This document shows positions 10,160 to 19,388 of a stretch of 64,000 nucleotides of DNA, in pieces (position 1 is the first letter of the stretch; each line of letters starts with the position of its first letter). The position numbers and the translations under genes were made by a program. The notes beneath the pieces are model-generated. The model searched no databases and was not told where the DNA came from. It saw only the letters and a list, made by a program, of their open reading frames with translations. The stretch comes from an uncultured Clostridium sp. (GTDB taxonomy: Bacteria > Bacillota > Clostridia > Clostridiales > Clostridiaceae), in NCBI RefSeq assembly GCF_947039605.1, contig NZ_CAMQZG010000007.1, positions 25,932 through 89,931 of the forward strand, in the 5' to 3' direction.

Positions 10160-10750
10160 ATGAATTTAGCAAATAAATTAACAGTAATAAGAGTTATATT
10201 TGTTCCAATTTTCTTATTATGTATGTCTACAAACATAATACCTTATGGAACATTTATAGCTACTATTATATTCATATTAGCTTCAATAACTGATAAGTTA
10301 GATGGATATATAGCAAGAAGTAGAAATCAAGTAACTAATTTTGGGAAATTTATGGACCCATTAGCGGATAAATTATTAGTTACAGCTGCACTTATAACAT
10401 TAGTAGGTGTTAATATTATACCGGCGTGGATAACTGTAGTAATTATATCAAGAGAGTTTGCAGTTTCAGGTCTTCGTTCTATAGCAGCAGCAGAGGGGCA
10501 TGTAATTGCTGCAAGTAATTGGGGGAAAATTAAAACAGTATTTCAAATGGTTGCAATAGTTTTATTATTAATAGTTGCCAATATTGCAACAACTCCATTT
10601 ATTGCAGACATAATAAATTCAAGTTCAATTTTAATAAATTTCTTTACTTATGTTCCAAATATAATTTTATATATAGCTTTAATAATAACAATAATATCTG
10701 GAATAGATTATTTTGTTAAGAATAAATCTGTTATAAATACTAATAAATAG
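10160..10750 (+). CDS. pgsA: CDP-diacylglycerol-glycerol-3-phosphate 3-phosphatidyltransferase
   Basis: It makes phosphatidylglycerol phosphate, the committed step to phosphatidylglycerol and cardiolipin. The CDP-alcohol phosphatidyltransferase motif DG-x2-AR-x8-G-x3-D-x3-D is intact (DGYIAR, then GKFMDPLAD, about 48-71). The 196-residue protein has about five or six membrane segments. No rimO lies between ftsK and pgsA, and no recA follows, both of which are frequent in clostridia. Confidence 0.95.
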   Translation: MNLANKLTVIRVIFVPIFLLCMSTNIIPYGTFIATIIFILASITDKLDGYIARSRNQVTNFGKFMDPLADKLLVTAALITLVGVNIIPAWITVVIISREFAVSGLRSIAAAEGHVIAASNWGKIKTVFQMVAIVLLLIVANIATTPFIADIINSSSILINFFTYVPNIILYIALIITIISGIDYFVKNKSVINTNK

Positions 10751-10753
10751 TGA

Positions 10754-10794
10754 AAAGTACCGTTCATTTTTAAAAATGAATGGTACTTTTTTTA
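10754..10794 (+). terminator. Terminator after pgsA
   Basis: AAAAGTACCGTTCATTTT and AAAATGAATGGTACTTTT arms form a long stem with a G-U pair, followed by Ts. Confidence 0.92.
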
Positions 10795-10874
10795 TTTTAA
10801 TAAAAGAATTAGCATTAAAAAATTTTTTTGAAATAAATATATATAAATAGCTATATTTAAGTGTATTACACAAC

Positions 10875-10903
10875 TTGACATAAGAATTTATATGCTATAC
10901 AAT
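10875..10903 (+). promoter_or_regulatory. Strong sigma-A promoter of rny
   Basis: A consensus TTGACA (10875-10880), 17-base spacer and TACAAT (10898-10903). It implies a leader of about 110 nt before the rny start. Confidence 0.85.
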
Positions 10904-10908
10904 AATAA

Positions 10909-11013
10909 CAAATACTGGTTTCACCATGAGTAAAAGTAGTATTTGTTGAAATAAAACAAACAGAGAACCTTTAAATGGCTAACTTGCTTTATAGATGCCA
11001 ACGCAAGGAGGAG
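10909..11013 (+). promoter_or_regulatory. Folded 5' leader of rny
   Basis: CAAAUACU (10909-10916) pairs with AGUAUUUG (10938-10945). Farther on, ACAAAC (10956-10961) can pair with GUUUGU (11013-11018), and CUUGC (10983-10987) with GCAAG (11003-11007). The last pairing covers the first bases of the ribosome binding site AAGGAGGAG (11005-11013). The fold is read by eye; control of translation is inference. Confidence 0.45.
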
Positions 11014-11021
11014 TTTGTATT

Positions 11022-12554
11022 ATGGAATTAATAATAATAGCAGTGCTTATCATAGTTATCGGTGGATTTGCAACATACAAAATGATACAAAGTGCTACTA
11101 AGACTAAGGTTGAGGCCTTAGAAAAAGAAGCAGTTGATAAAGTTGAAAGTGCAAAAAAAGAAGCTGATGCAACTAAGAAAGAAGCTATACTAGAAGCTAA
11201 AGAAGAAGTACACAGATTAAGAACAGATTTTGAAAGAGATTCTCGTGAAAGAAGAAATGAAATTCAACGATTAGAGAGAAGAGTAATTCAAAGAGAAGAG
11301 TCTTTAGACAAAAAATCAGAAGTGTTAGATAAGAAAGATGATAGTCTTAATTTAAAAATACAAGAGATAGAAAATTTAGAGGCGAGTGTACAGGAATTAT
11401 ATACGAAGCAAAGAGAAGAGCTTGAGAGAATCGCAAACCTTTCAAGTGATGTTGCAAAAGATATTTTATTAGATGAAGTACGAAGAGAAATTAAACATGA
11501 GACAGCAATGATGGTTAAAGATATCGAGAACAAGGCAAAAGAGGATGCAGATAAAAAGGCTAGAGAAATTATAACAACTGCTATTCAAAGATGTGCTGCA
11601 GATCACGTATCAGAAACAACAGTTCATGTTGTAGCATTACCAAACGATGAAATGAAGGGTAGAATTATAGGAAGAGAAGGTAGAAATATTAGAACGCTAG
11701 AAACATTAACAGGAGTTGATCTTATAATAGATGATACTCCAGAGGCAGTTATACTTTCAAGCTTTGATCCTATAAGAAGAGAAGTTGCTAGAATGGCACT
11801 TGAAAAGTTAATTGTAGATGGAAGAATACATCCAGCTAGAATTGAAGAGATGGTTGAAAAATCAATTAAAGATGTAGAAAATGATATTAAAGAAGAGGGA
11901 GAGCAAGCAACATTTGAAACTGGTATACATGGTTTACACCCAGAAATTATAAAACTTCTAGGTAGACTTAAATACAGAACAAGTTATGGTCAGAATGTTT
12001 TAAAACATTCTATAGAGGTTTCATATCTTGCAGGACTTATGGCGTCAGAATTAGGAATTGATCCTACAATGGCAAAAAGAGCTGGACTTTTACATGATAT
12101 TGGAAAAGCGGTTGATCAAGAAATTGAAGGACCACATGCTTTAATTGGGGGAGACCTTGCTAAAAAATATAATGAATCTAGTATTATAGTAAATGCTATT
12201 GCAGCACACCACGGTGATGTTGAAATGGAAACTTTAGAAGCAATACTTGTTCAGTCAGCGGATGCTATATCAGCTGCTAGACCAGGAGCTAGAAGAGAAA
12301 CTTTAGAAGCATATATTAAAAGATTAGAAAAATTAGAAGAAATAGCAGACTCTTATGAGGGTGTAGAAAAATCATATGCTATTCAAGCAGGTAGAGAAAT
12401 TAGAATAATGGTTAAACCAGAAATAATTGATGATGCGGGAGCAGCTGAGCTTGTGAGAAATATTGTTAAGGATGTTGAAGATAAATTAGAATATCCAGGA
12501 CAAATTAAGATCAATGTTATTAGAGAAACTCGTTCAGTTGATTATGCAAAGTAA
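11022..12554 (+). CDS. rny: Ribonuclease Y
   Basis: A membrane-anchored endoribonuclease that initiates mRNA decay in Firmicutes. From the ATG at 11022 the protein has 510 residues: one N-terminal membrane helix (about 3-22), a long coiled coil (about 25-195), a KH domain with [12 protein letters not shown] (about 214-225), and an HD domain with [10 protein letters not shown] (about 353-362). I choose 11022 over an upstream in-frame ATG because AAGGAGGAG ends eight bases before it and the membrane helix then starts at once. It has its own promoter, folded leader and terminator. Confidence 0.96.
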   Translation: MELIIIAVLIIVIGGFATYKMIQSATKTKVEALEKEAVDKVESAKKEADATKKEAILEAKEEVHRLRTDFERDSRERRNEIQRLERRVIQREESLDKKSEVLDKKDDSLNLKIQEIENLEASVQELYTKQREELERIANLSSDVAKDILLDEVRREIKHETAMMVKDIENKAKEDADKKAREIITTAIQRCAADHVSETTVHVVALPNDEMKGRIIGREGRNIRTLETLTGVDLIIDDTPEAVILSSFDPIRREVARMALEKLIVDGRIHPARIEEMVEKSIKDVENDIKEEGEQATFETGIHGLHPEIIKLLGRLKYRTSYGQNVLKHSIEVSYLAGLMASELGIDPTMAKRAGLLHDIGKAVDQEIEGPHALIGGDLAKKYNESSIIVNAIAAHHGDVEMETLEAILVQSADAISAARPGARRETLEAYIKRLEKLEEIADSYEGVEKSYAIQAGREIRIMVKPEIIDDAGAAELVRNIVKDVEDKLEYPGQIKINVIRETRSVDYAK

Positions 12555-12570
12555 TATTAGAGTTAGAGTT

Positions 12571-12609
12571 AAAAATACATTTTGCCGTGTGCAAAATGTA
12601 TTTTTTTTT
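12571..12609 (+). terminator. Terminator after rny
   Basis: AAATACATTTTGC and GCAAAATGTATTT arms with a CGTGT loop and nine Ts. Confidence 0.93.
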
Positions 12610-12695
12610 CTATTAATATAGAATGTTATATTTACATTCAATTTTAAAAGTGCTATATTTTTAGTATATTTATGTGAAATAGGGGGCTAAAAATT

Positions 12696-13883
12696 ATGAA
12701 AGAATTATCAAAAAAAGCAAAAAGTATGTCAGCATCTTTAACACTTGCACTTACAGCTAAAGCTGCTGAGATGAAAAAAGAAGGTATTGATGTTATAAGT
12801 TTTGGGGCAGGAGAACCAGATTTTAATACACCTAAAAATGTTAGAGATGCAGCACATAGTGCTATAGAAGAAGGTAAAAGTAAATATACAGCAGCATCTG
12901 GGCTTTTAGAATTAAAAGAATTCGTGTGTGATAAATTTAAAAAGGATAATAATTTAGAATATAGACCAGAAAATATAATTATATCAACAGGGGCAAAGCA
13001 ATGTTTAACAAATGTATTTGTGTCAATTTTAAATCCTAATGATGAAGTTATAATTGCTAGTCCATATTGGGTTAGTTATCCAGAACTTATAGCACTTGCA
13101 GATGGAAAAACAATATTTGCAGAAACATTAAGAGAAAATGATTTTAAGTTAACAGTAAATGATATTGAAAAAAATATTAGTAATAATACAAAAGCTATTA
13201 TTTTAAACAGTCCTAATAATCCAACGGGTGCAATATATACAAAAGAAGAGCTTGAAGAAATTGCTGAAGTTTGTGAAAAACATGATTTATTTATAATTTC
13301 AGATGAAATATATGAAAAATTAAATTATGATAAAGAAATAAATCCACATGTTAGTATAGCTAGCCTGAGTGAGGATGCATTCGCTAGAACTATAGTGATA
13401 AATGGATTCTCAAAATCACATGCAATGACAGGATGGAGACTTGGCTATGCAGCAGCTAGTAAGGAAATAACTAAATTAATGTCAATAATTCAAAGTCACA
13501 CAACATCAAATCCTAATACAATTACACAATATGCAGGTATAGAGGCATTAGTTGGAAATGGTCAGGAATTAGATAAAATGGTAGAAGTTTTTTCAATAAG
13601 AAGAGATTTAATGGTTAAATTAATTAGTGAAATAAAAAGTTTTGATTGTATAAGTCCAAAAGGAGCATTCTATTGTTTTATTGATATATCAAAATTATTT
13701 AATAAAGACATCAAAAATTCTATTGATTTTGCATCAAAACTTTTAGCTACAAAAAATGTTGTGGTAATACCAGGAAGTGCTTTTGGTAAAGATAATTATA
13801 TAAGACTTTCTTATGCAACATCAGAGGAAAACATAGTAAATGGGCTAGAAAGAATAAAAGATTTTATAAATAATAATTTATAA
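12696..13883 (+). CDS. aspC: Class I pyridoxal-phosphate aminotransferase (aspartate aminotransferase-like)
   Basis: A fold-type I aminotransferase of 395 residues. It shows NSPNNPTGA (about 172-180), ISDEIYEKL (about 205-213) and the PLP-lysine region SKSHAMTGWRLGY (Lys about 244). The N-terminal FGAGEPDFNTP is typical of the Ib aspartate aminotransferases (AspB-like), which move the amino group between aspartate and 2-oxoglutarate. Substrate choice within this subgroup cannot be fixed by sequence. A GGGGG ribosome binding site precedes the ATG. Confidence 0.88.
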   Translation: MKELSKKAKSMSASLTLALTAKAAEMKKEGIDVISFGAGEPDFNTPKNVRDAAHSAIEEGKSKYTAASGLLELKEFVCDKFKKDNNLEYRPENIIISTGAKQCLTNVFVSILNPNDEVIIASPYWVSYPELIALADGKTIFAETLRENDFKLTVNDIEKNISNNTKAIILNSPNNPTGAIYTKEELEEIAEVCEKHDLFIISDEIYEKLNYDKEINPHVSIASLSEDAFARTIVINGFSKSHAMTGWRLGYAAASKEITKLMSIIQSHTTSNPNTITQYAGIEALVGNGQELDKMVEVFSIRRDLMVKLISEIKSFDCISPKGAFYCFIDISKLFNKDIKNSIDFASKLLATKNVVVIPGSAFGKDNYIRLSYATSEENIVNGLERIKDFINNNL

Positions 13884-13894
13884 TAATATTTTTC

Positions 13895-13923
13895 TTGAAA
13901 TTTTTAGAAAAAATTATTATAAT
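13895..13923 (+). promoter_or_regulatory. Promoter of ptsH
   Basis: TTGAAA (13895-13900), 17-base spacer and TATAAT (13918-13923), about 57 bases before the HPr start. Confidence 0.75.
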
Positions 13924-13979
13924 GGTAGATAGATATAAGAATTTATATTTAAGAAATAAAATTAAATGAGGTGTGTGTA

Positions 13980-14240
13980 ATGATAACTAAAGAAGTTTTA
14001 GTTAAAAATGCAACAGGTTTACACGCTAGACCTGCTACATTATTAGTGAAAAAGGCTTCATCTTTTAAATCAGATGTAAGTTTAGAATTCAATGGTAAAA
14101 AAGCAAATGTTAAGAGTTTAATCGGTGTTTTATCATTAGCTGTTGGCAAAGACGCTAAAGTAACAGTAATAGCTAACGGTGATGATGAGGCTGCTGCTGC
14201 TGATCAAATAGCAGAATTAATAGCAAACTTAGCAGACTAA
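13980..14240 (+). CDS. ptsH: HPr phosphocarrier protein
   Basis: A small cytoplasmic phosphocarrier of the sugar phosphotransferase system. With the start at the ATG at 13980, after GAGGTG, it has 86 residues. His15 lies in ATGLHARPA and Ser46 in VKSLIGVLSL. His15 accepts phosphate from enzyme I; Ser46 is the HPr kinase site that makes HPr a CcpA co-repressor in Firmicutes. Crh, which lacks His15, is ruled out. It stands alone, without ptsI, and has its own promoter and terminator. Confidence 0.95.
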   Translation: MITKEVLVKNATGLHARPATLLVKKASSFKSDVSLEFNGKKANVKSLIGVLSLAVGKDAKVTVIANGDDEAAAADQIAELIANLAD

Positions 14241-14251
14241 TTTCCTTAAAT

Positions 14252-14282
14252 GACTTATAGAGAAATCTATAAGTCTTTTTTT
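14252..14282 (+). terminator. Terminator after ptsH
   Basis: GACTTATAGA and TCTATAAGTC arms with a GAAA loop, then eight Ts. Confidence 0.93.
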
Positions 14283-14400
14283 TGCGAAAAATAATGATTT
14301 TTGATAAAAAATTATAGAATTTAGTATAGCTTAAAGAATTTTTGAATATATTTATACTAGAAGATGAAAGAAATTTTTATTAGAGAGAGCAGGTGTTATT

Positions 14401-15180
14401 ATGCAAGAAATAGAAGATTATTTAGAATCTAGAATGGGAACTTATAGCTTCTTTTTTGAAGATTTAAGAAGTGGTTATGTATTTGGGTATAATGAAAACG
14501 TTAAAATGGTGGCAGCTGGATGTATGAAGCTTCCAATAGCAATTGCACTTATAAAAGAAGAAGAAGAAGAAAGAGTTAGTTTTTTAGATAAAGTAAGAAT
14601 AGAAAAGAAAGATAAAGTATGTGGAAATGGTATAATACATGAATTTGAGGATAGAGACTATACAATATTTGAATTACTTGTAGCTATGCTTATACAAAGT
14701 GATAATACAGCTGCAAATAAAATAATTGATCTTATTGGGATGGGGAAAATAAATGAGACAATAAGCATTTTAGGATTGGAGAATACCACTTTAAATAGAA
14801 AAACTAATGATGAGAGAAATAAGGTTATAGAAGTAGAAAATATAACTACAGCAAATGATCTGTGCAAAATTTGGAAGATTTTAAATGATGGGTCATATTT
14901 AAATAAAGATAATTCAACTATGTTAATTGATATATTAGCGAGGCAGCAAAAGAAAAATAAATTAGCATTATATATCCAGGATGACTTAAAAATAGATATT
15001 TCGAGTAAAAGTGGAGATAAAAATGGTGTAGAGAATGATACCGAGTATATAAAAATTACTAAAGGTGAATTTGCATTTACAGTTATGTCAACAGGAATTC
15101 CTAATTCAGTGTATGGAACAATAACACTTGCAAAAGTAGGGAAAATGATGTGGGATAATATTATGAATAAATGGAATTAA
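14401..15180 (+). CDS. Beta-lactamase class A-like protein lacking the catalytic serine
   Basis: A 259-residue protein with the class A beta-lactamase/D-Ala carboxypeptidase-like fold. It has no signal peptide, so it is probably cytoplasmic. The SxxK motif reads G40-C-M-K43, so the nucleophilic Ser is Gly (codon GGA). The other two motifs are kept: SDN at 100-102 and KSG at 203-205. It should therefore not act as a penicillin-hydrolysing enzyme by the normal route; Cys41 is one residue out of place. Related serine hydrolase-like proteins of unknown role occur in clostridia. The pyr promoter starts five bases after its stop. Confidence 0.7.
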   Translation: MQEIEDYLESRMGTYSFFFEDLRSGYVFGYNENVKMVAAGCMKLPIAIALIKEEEEERVSFLDKVRIEKKDKVCGNGIIHEFEDRDYTIFELLVAMLIQSDNTAANKIIDLIGMGKINETISILGLENTTLNRKTNDERNKVIEVENITTANDLCKIWKILNDGSYLNKDNSTMLIDILARQQKKNKLALYIQDDLKIDISSKSGDKNGVENDTEYIKITKGEFAFTVMSTGIPNSVYGTITLAKVGKMMWDNIMNKWN

Positions 15181-15184
15181 ATTC

Positions 15185-15213
15185 TTGACAAAGAAATTAT
15201 AAACTGATAAAAT
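15185..15213 (+). promoter_or_regulatory. Promoter of the pyr operon
   Basis: TTGACA (15185-15190), 17-base spacer and TAAAAT (15208-15213), immediately after the preceding gene. Confidence 0.85.
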
Positions 15214-15230
15214 TAACTCAATTTAAGAAA

Positions 15231-15342
15231 CCTTTAATTTGATCCCGAGAGGTCAGTAAGGAAGTTATTTTGAGATAATGTTATAATTTATCAAAATTTA
15301 GTGCGGCTAAAAGTCTTCCTTAGTACAGGAGGACTTTTTTTT
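15231..15342 (+). promoter_or_regulatory. PyrR-dependent attenuator leader
   Basis: The leader has the three parts of a PyrR attenuator. A hairpin with the PyrR-type loop AUCCCGAGAGGUC (15242-15254) is closed by CCUU/AAGG (15231-15234 with 15258-15261). UAAGGAAG (15257-15264) can instead pair with CUUCCUUA (15315-15322) as antiterminator. The terminator is AGUCUUCC/GGAGGACU (15312-15335) plus eight Ts. PyrR with UMP should stabilise the first hairpin and allow termination. pyrR itself is not in the window. Confidence 0.85.
15312..15342 (+). terminator. Regulated terminator of the pyr leader
   Basis: AGTCTTCC and GGAGGACT arms with one G-U pair, loop TTAGTACA and a T run, 69 bases before pyrB. 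Confidence 0.9.
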
Positions 15343-15410
15343 AGCAAAAAATTTAATAACAGTCTCTTCTTTAAATTTAACACAGAGAGGTTAAAAAGGA
15401 GTGAAATAGT

Positions 15411-16346
15411 ATGTTAAAGACTAATTTAGAAATAAAACATCTAATAGAGCCAAAAGATTTATCATTAGAAGAATTAAATGATATATTTGAGCTTTCAAAT
15501 CAAATAATAGAAAATCCTAAAGAGTATCAGGACCTATGCAAAGGTAGAATACTAGCAACTCTTTTTTATGAACCAAGTACAAGAACAAGACTGTCATTTG
15601 AAACAGCTATGTTAAGACTTGGTGGACAAGTTATTGGTTTTTCAGATGCCAAAGCGAGTTCAGTATCAAAAGGAGAGTCAATAAGGGATACAATTCAAAC
15701 AGTGGGTTGTTATGCAGATGTAATAGCAATGAGACATCCATTAGAAGGAGCGTCAAAACTTGCATCAATGTTTTCACAGGTTCCAGTTATAAATGCTGGA
15801 GATGGAGGTCATCAACACCCAACTCAAACATTAACTGATTTATTAACAATAAAAACTATCAAAGGAAATTTAAATGGGAATACAATAGCACTATGTGGAG
15901 ATTTAAAACATGGTAGGACAGTACATTCACTAATAAAAGCACTTTCAAGATTTGAAAATAATAAATTTGTTTTAATCTCACCAGAGGAATTAAAATTACC
16001 AAATTATATAAAAGAAGATGTCCTAGAGGCAAATAATATAGAATATATAGAAATAGATAAACTTGAAGATGGAATAAAAAATGCAGATATTCTTTATATG
16101 ACAAGAATTCAACAAGAAAGATTTGAGAGTAAAGAAGAGTATGAAAAACTTAAAGGTATTTATATCTTAGATGAAGAAAAAATGACACTTGCAAAAGATG
16201 ATATGATAGTGCTACATCCATTACCAAGAGTAAATGAAATAAGCTATGAAGTGGATAATGATGAAAGAGCAAAATATTTTGTACAAGCTAAAATGGGCAT
16301 GTATGTAAGAATGGCTCTTATAGCAAAACTTTTGGGGGTAGCATAA
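15411..16346 (+). CDS. pyrB: Aspartate carbamoyltransferase catalytic subunit
   Basis: It joins carbamoyl phosphate and aspartate to form N-carbamoylaspartate. The 311-residue protein has the carbamoyl phosphate motif [14 protein letters not shown] (about 51-64), [10 protein letters not shown] (about 130-139), and the aspartate-side TRIQQERF and HPLPR motifs. It is the E. coli-like type that normally pairs with PyrI. Here the next gene is only the PyrI zinc domain, with no bases between the stop and the next ATG. Confidence 0.97.
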   Translation: MLKTNLEIKHLIEPKDLSLEELNDIFELSNQIIENPKEYQDLCKGRILATLFYEPSTRTRLSFETAMLRLGGQVIGFSDAKASSVSKGESIRDTIQTVGCYADVIAMRHPLEGASKLASMFSQVPVINAGDGGHQHPTQTLTDLLTIKTIKGNLNGNTIALCGDLKHGRTVHSLIKALSRFENNKFVLISPEELKLPNYIKEDVLEANNIEYIEIDKLEDGIKNADILYMTRIQQERFESKEEYEKLKGIYILDEEKMTLAKDDMIVLHPLPRVNEISYEVDNDERAKYFVQAKMGMYVRMALIAKLLGVA

Positions 16347-16499
16347 ATGAAACAGATAAAAATTCAAAATAAATGTTCAAATTCAAACTGTGTGACTAAC
16401 TATGAAACTTATGTTAGTCCTAAATTTATCTTAGTTAATAAAGATAAAAATAAATATATATGTGAATTTTGTAGTACAGAACACAAAATGGACAACTAA
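16347..16499 (+). CDS. pyrI: Aspartate carbamoyltransferase regulatory chain reduced to its zinc domain
   Basis: A 50-residue protein starting at the ATG directly after the pyrB stop. It matches the C-terminal zinc domain of PyrI: C10-x4-C15 (CSNSNC, then VTNYET) and C39-x2-C42 (CEFC). Full PyrI is about 140-155 residues with an N-terminal allosteric domain that binds CTP and ATP. That domain is absent, and no remnant lies between pyrB and this ATG. In E. coli the zinc domain makes the contacts with the catalytic chain, so this protein could stabilise PyrB assembly without nucleotide feedback. That role is inference. Confidence 0.8.
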   Translation: MKQIKIQNKCSNSNCVTNYETYVSPKFILVNKDKNKYICEFCSTEHKMDN

Positions 16500-16519
16500 T
16501 AAATATATGGGGTGAGAAT

Positions 16520-17719
16520 ATGGAGTTATTAATAAAAAATGCAAATATAATTGATAAAGCTCATAGTTTTTATGGAGATTTATATATACAAGATGGGAAA
16601 ATAAAAGAGCTTTCAGATAACATAGATAAAAATTGTAAAGTTATAGATGCTAAAGGGAAAGTTGTAATGCCAGCATTTATAGATACACATGCACACTTTA
16701 GAGATCCAGGCTTCACTCATAAAGAAGATATAGAAACAGGCTCAAAAGCAGCAGTTAGAGGTGGATATACAGCAGTTACACTTATGGGGAATACAAATCC
16801 AATATCAAGTAGTATTGAAGTTGTAGATATGGTAGAAAATAGAGCAAAAGAGATTGGTCTTGTTGATGCATATCAATGTGCAACTATTACAAAAAATTTA
16901 GATGGAAAGACATTAGAACACTTAACTGAGTTTGAAGGCATGGATAAAATAAAAGTTATAACAGATGATGGAAAAGGTGTATGTGATTCAAACATAATGT
17001 ATAGGGCAATGCTTATAGCAAAGAAAAACAACTGGCTTATAATGTCACATGCAGAAGATCATGATTTATCAAAAATAAGCATGAGACTTGCAGAGAATAT
17101 GATGACACATAGAGATGTAGAACTTGCAAAGTTCACAGGGGCAAGACTTCATATGTCACATGTTAGTACAGTAGAGGCAATAGAATATATCAAAAATGGT
17201 AAAGAACATGGTGCAAATTTAACTTGTGAAGTTACACCACACCACATATTCTTAGATACAAGCAAAAGTAATTATAGAGTAAATCCTCCTATAAGAGAAA
17301 AAGAGGATGTAGATTCAATAATAAAAGCAATAAGACTTGGAGTAGTTGATTGTATAGGAACAGACCATGCGCCTCACACAGATGAAGAAAAGTTAAAAGG
17401 TGCACCAGGAATGACAGGGATAGAAATTGCATTTTCAATATGCTATACAAAACTTATTAAAGAAGAGGGAATGAGTTTAAATAAACTTTCAGATTTAATG
17501 AGTGGGAGAGCGGGTGAAATTCTAGGAGTAAACAAGGGGAAAATACAAATAGGATATGATGCAGATTTAGTTATAATAGATACAGAAAAAGAATTTGTAG
17601 TTGATAGAAGTAAGCTAGTTTCAAAGAGTAAGAATACTCCTTTTGATGGAATAACTTTAAATGGTGATATAGATATGACAATAAAAGCTGGGAAAATAGT
17701 TTATAGCCAAGAGATATAG
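16520..17719 (+). CDS. pyrC: Dihydroorotase
   Basis: It cyclises carbamoylaspartate to dihydroorotate. The 399-residue protein has the amidohydrolase metal motif [10 protein letters not shown] (about 55-64), then [14 protein letters not shown] and [10 protein letters not shown]. These are class I dihydroorotase features. A GGGGTGAG ribosome binding site lies before the ATG. Third enzyme gene of the pyr operon, 11 bases before pyrF. Confidence 0.95.
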   Translation: MELLIKNANIIDKAHSFYGDLYIQDGKIKELSDNIDKNCKVIDAKGKVVMPAFIDTHAHFRDPGFTHKEDIETGSKAAVRGGYTAVTLMGNTNPISSSIEVVDMVENRAKEIGLVDAYQCATITKNLDGKTLEHLTEFEGMDKIKVITDDGKGVCDSNIMYRAMLIAKKNNWLIMSHAEDHDLSKISMRLAENMMTHRDVELAKFTGARLHMSHVSTVEAIEYIKNGKEHGANLTCEVTPHHIFLDTSKSNYRVNPPIREKEDVDSIIKAIRLGVVDCIGTDHAPHTDEEKLKGAPGMTGIEIAFSICYTKLIKEEGMSLNKLSDLMSGRAGEILGVNKGKIQIGYDADLVIIDTEKEFVVDRSKLVSKSKNTPFDGITLNGDIDMTIKAGKIVYSQEI

Positions 17720-17730
17720 GGGGATTAATT

Positions 17731-18600
17731 ATGATAATAGATAAGTTATATAAAAAAGTAGAAGAAAATGGTGTAGTATGTTTAGGGCTTGATACAAGTG
17801 TGGATTATATACCAGAGAGTTTTAAAAAGCAGTTTAATAATGTATCAGAATATTTATTTGAGTTTAACAAAGCAATAATTGATGAAACTTTAGATGTAGT
17901 ATCATGTTATAAAGTACAAATTGCTTACTACGAGGCATTAGGTCTTGAAGGTCTTATAGCTTATAAAAATACACTTAAATATTTAAAAGAAAAAGAAGCA
18001 ATAAGCATAGCAGATATTAAAAGAGGGGATATAGCTGCAACAGCAACAATGTATGCAAAAGCACACTTTGAAGGAGATTTTGAAGCAGATTTCATCACAC
18101 TTAGCCCATACATGGGAATGGATAGTATAGAACCATATATGCCATACTTTGAATCAGGAGATAAGGGAGCTTTTATTCTTGTAAGAACTTCTAACAAAGG
18201 AGCGCAAGATATAGAGTTTGTTGAAAATAAAGAAGGAAAAACAATCTATGATATAGTTGGTGACAAAATAACAGAGCTTAGTACATCTTCACTTGGAGAA
18301 AGTGGATATAGTGCTATAGGTGGAGTTATAGGATGTACACATAGCGAGAATGCAGAAAAAATCAGAGATGATTTTAAAAATATGTTCTTCTTAATACCAG
18401 GTTATGGGGCGCAAGGTGGAAAAGCTATAGATGTAGCAAAATACTTAAATAATGGAAATGGTGGAGTTGTAAATTCATCAAGAAAAATCCTTTTAGCATA
18501 CAAAGAGCAAAATAATGAAGCAGAGTTTGCAAAGTGTGCTAGAAAAGAAGCTATAAGAATGAGAGATGAGATAAAAGAAGCAGTAGAAAGTTTAAGATAG
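17731..18600 (+). CDS. pyrF: Orotidine 5'-phosphate decarboxylase
   Basis: It decarboxylates OMP to UMP, the last step of the pathway. At 289 residues it belongs to the longer type 2 group. The active-site motif ADIKRGDIAATA is at about 92-103, and GCTHSENAEKIR and LIPGYGAQGGKA mark the phosphate-binding end of the barrel. It lies 11 bases after pyrC and 27 before pyrK. Confidence 0.95.
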   Translation: MIIDKLYKKVEENGVVCLGLDTSVDYIPESFKKQFNNVSEYLFEFNKAIIDETLDVVSCYKVQIAYYEALGLEGLIAYKNTLKYLKEKEAISIADIKRGDIAATATMYAKAHFEGDFEADFITLSPYMGMDSIEPYMPYFESGDKGAFILVRTSNKGAQDIEFVENKEGKTIYDIVGDKITELSTSSLGESGYSAIGGVIGCTHSENAEKIRDDFKNMFFLIPGYGAQGGKAIDVAKYLNNGNGGVVNSSRKILLAYKEQNNEAEFAKCARKEAIRMRDEIKEAVESLR

Positions 18601-18627
18601 TTTTTAAATAAAGGAGATTGGTGAGAT

Positions 18628-19374
18628 ATGTCTATGGAATATGTAAATACAACAGTTATAGAAAATAAAGAAATTTCACAGGGAATATTCTCTATGAAAG
18701 TTAAGCATAAAGAGGGAGTAAGAGCAGGTCAGTTCTATATGCTTAAAGGAGAAATTGCTTTTCTTGGAAGACCAATAAGTGTTTGTGAAGTTGAAGCGGA
18801 TATAATAAGATTTGTTTATGCAGTAGTTGGAACTGGAACAAATGAACTTAAAAATATGAAAAATGGTCAAACATTAAAACTTATAGGACCTCTTGGAAAT
18901 GGTTTTGATACAGAACGAGAATATGGAAAAGTTGCTTTAGTTGGTGGTGGAATTGGTGTTGCACCAATGCTTGAAGTTGCTAAAGGAATTAGAAAAAAAA
19001 ATAGTGAAGTAAAAATGGATTTCTATGGTGGATTTAGAGATGAGATATATCTTGCTGATGAAATAGAAAATTATGTAGAGAAAACTTATATAAGTACAAA
19101 TACAGGAAAATATGGAATCAAAGGATTTGTAACAAAGCCTTTAATTGAAAATATAAAAAATTATGATACAATACTATGCTGTGGACCAGAAGTTATGATG
19201 AAAAAAGTAGTTGAAATAGCTAAAGAAAACAATGTGGAGATATTTATCTCTATGGAAAAGCACATGGCTTGCGGGGTTGGAGCTTGTCTTGTATGTACAT
19301 GTAAAACAAAATCAGGAAATAAAAGAACTTGCAAAGATGGTCCAGTCTTCAATGGCTTAGACATCGAGTTTTAA
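18628..19374 (+). CDS. pyrK: Dihydroorotate dehydrogenase electron transfer subunit
   Basis: It carries electrons from PyrD to NAD+ through FAD and a [2Fe-2S] cluster. The 248-residue protein has the FAD-binding RPISVCEV (about 50-57), the nucleotide-binding [13 protein letters not shown] (about 109-121) and the cluster cysteines in [12 protein letters not shown] plus a later Cys in RTCKDGPVF (about 213-240). It lies just before pyrD, as in type 1B enzymes. Confidence 0.95.
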   Translation: MSMEYVNTTVIENKEISQGIFSMKVKHKEGVRAGQFYMLKGEIAFLGRPISVCEVEADIIRFVYAVVGTGTNELKNMKNGQTLKLIGPLGNGFDTEREYGKVALVGGGIGVAPMLEVAKGIRKKNSEVKMDFYGGFRDEIYLADEIENYVEKTYISTNTGKYGIKGFVTKPLIENIKNYDTILCCGPEVMMKKVVEIAKENNVEIFISMEKHMACGVGACLVCTCKTKSGNKRTCKDGPVFNGLDIEF

Positions 19375-19388
19375 GGGGGGGAAGATCT

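Noticed and set aside
16347..16499. Frameshift in pyrB/pyrI hiding a full PyrI
   Set aside because: PyrB is complete and the ATG follows its stop directly, so no DNA exists for the N-terminal domain.
19329..19388. Upstream extension of pyrD inside pyrK
   Set aside because: A good ribosome binding site and family-typical start support the ATG at 19389.
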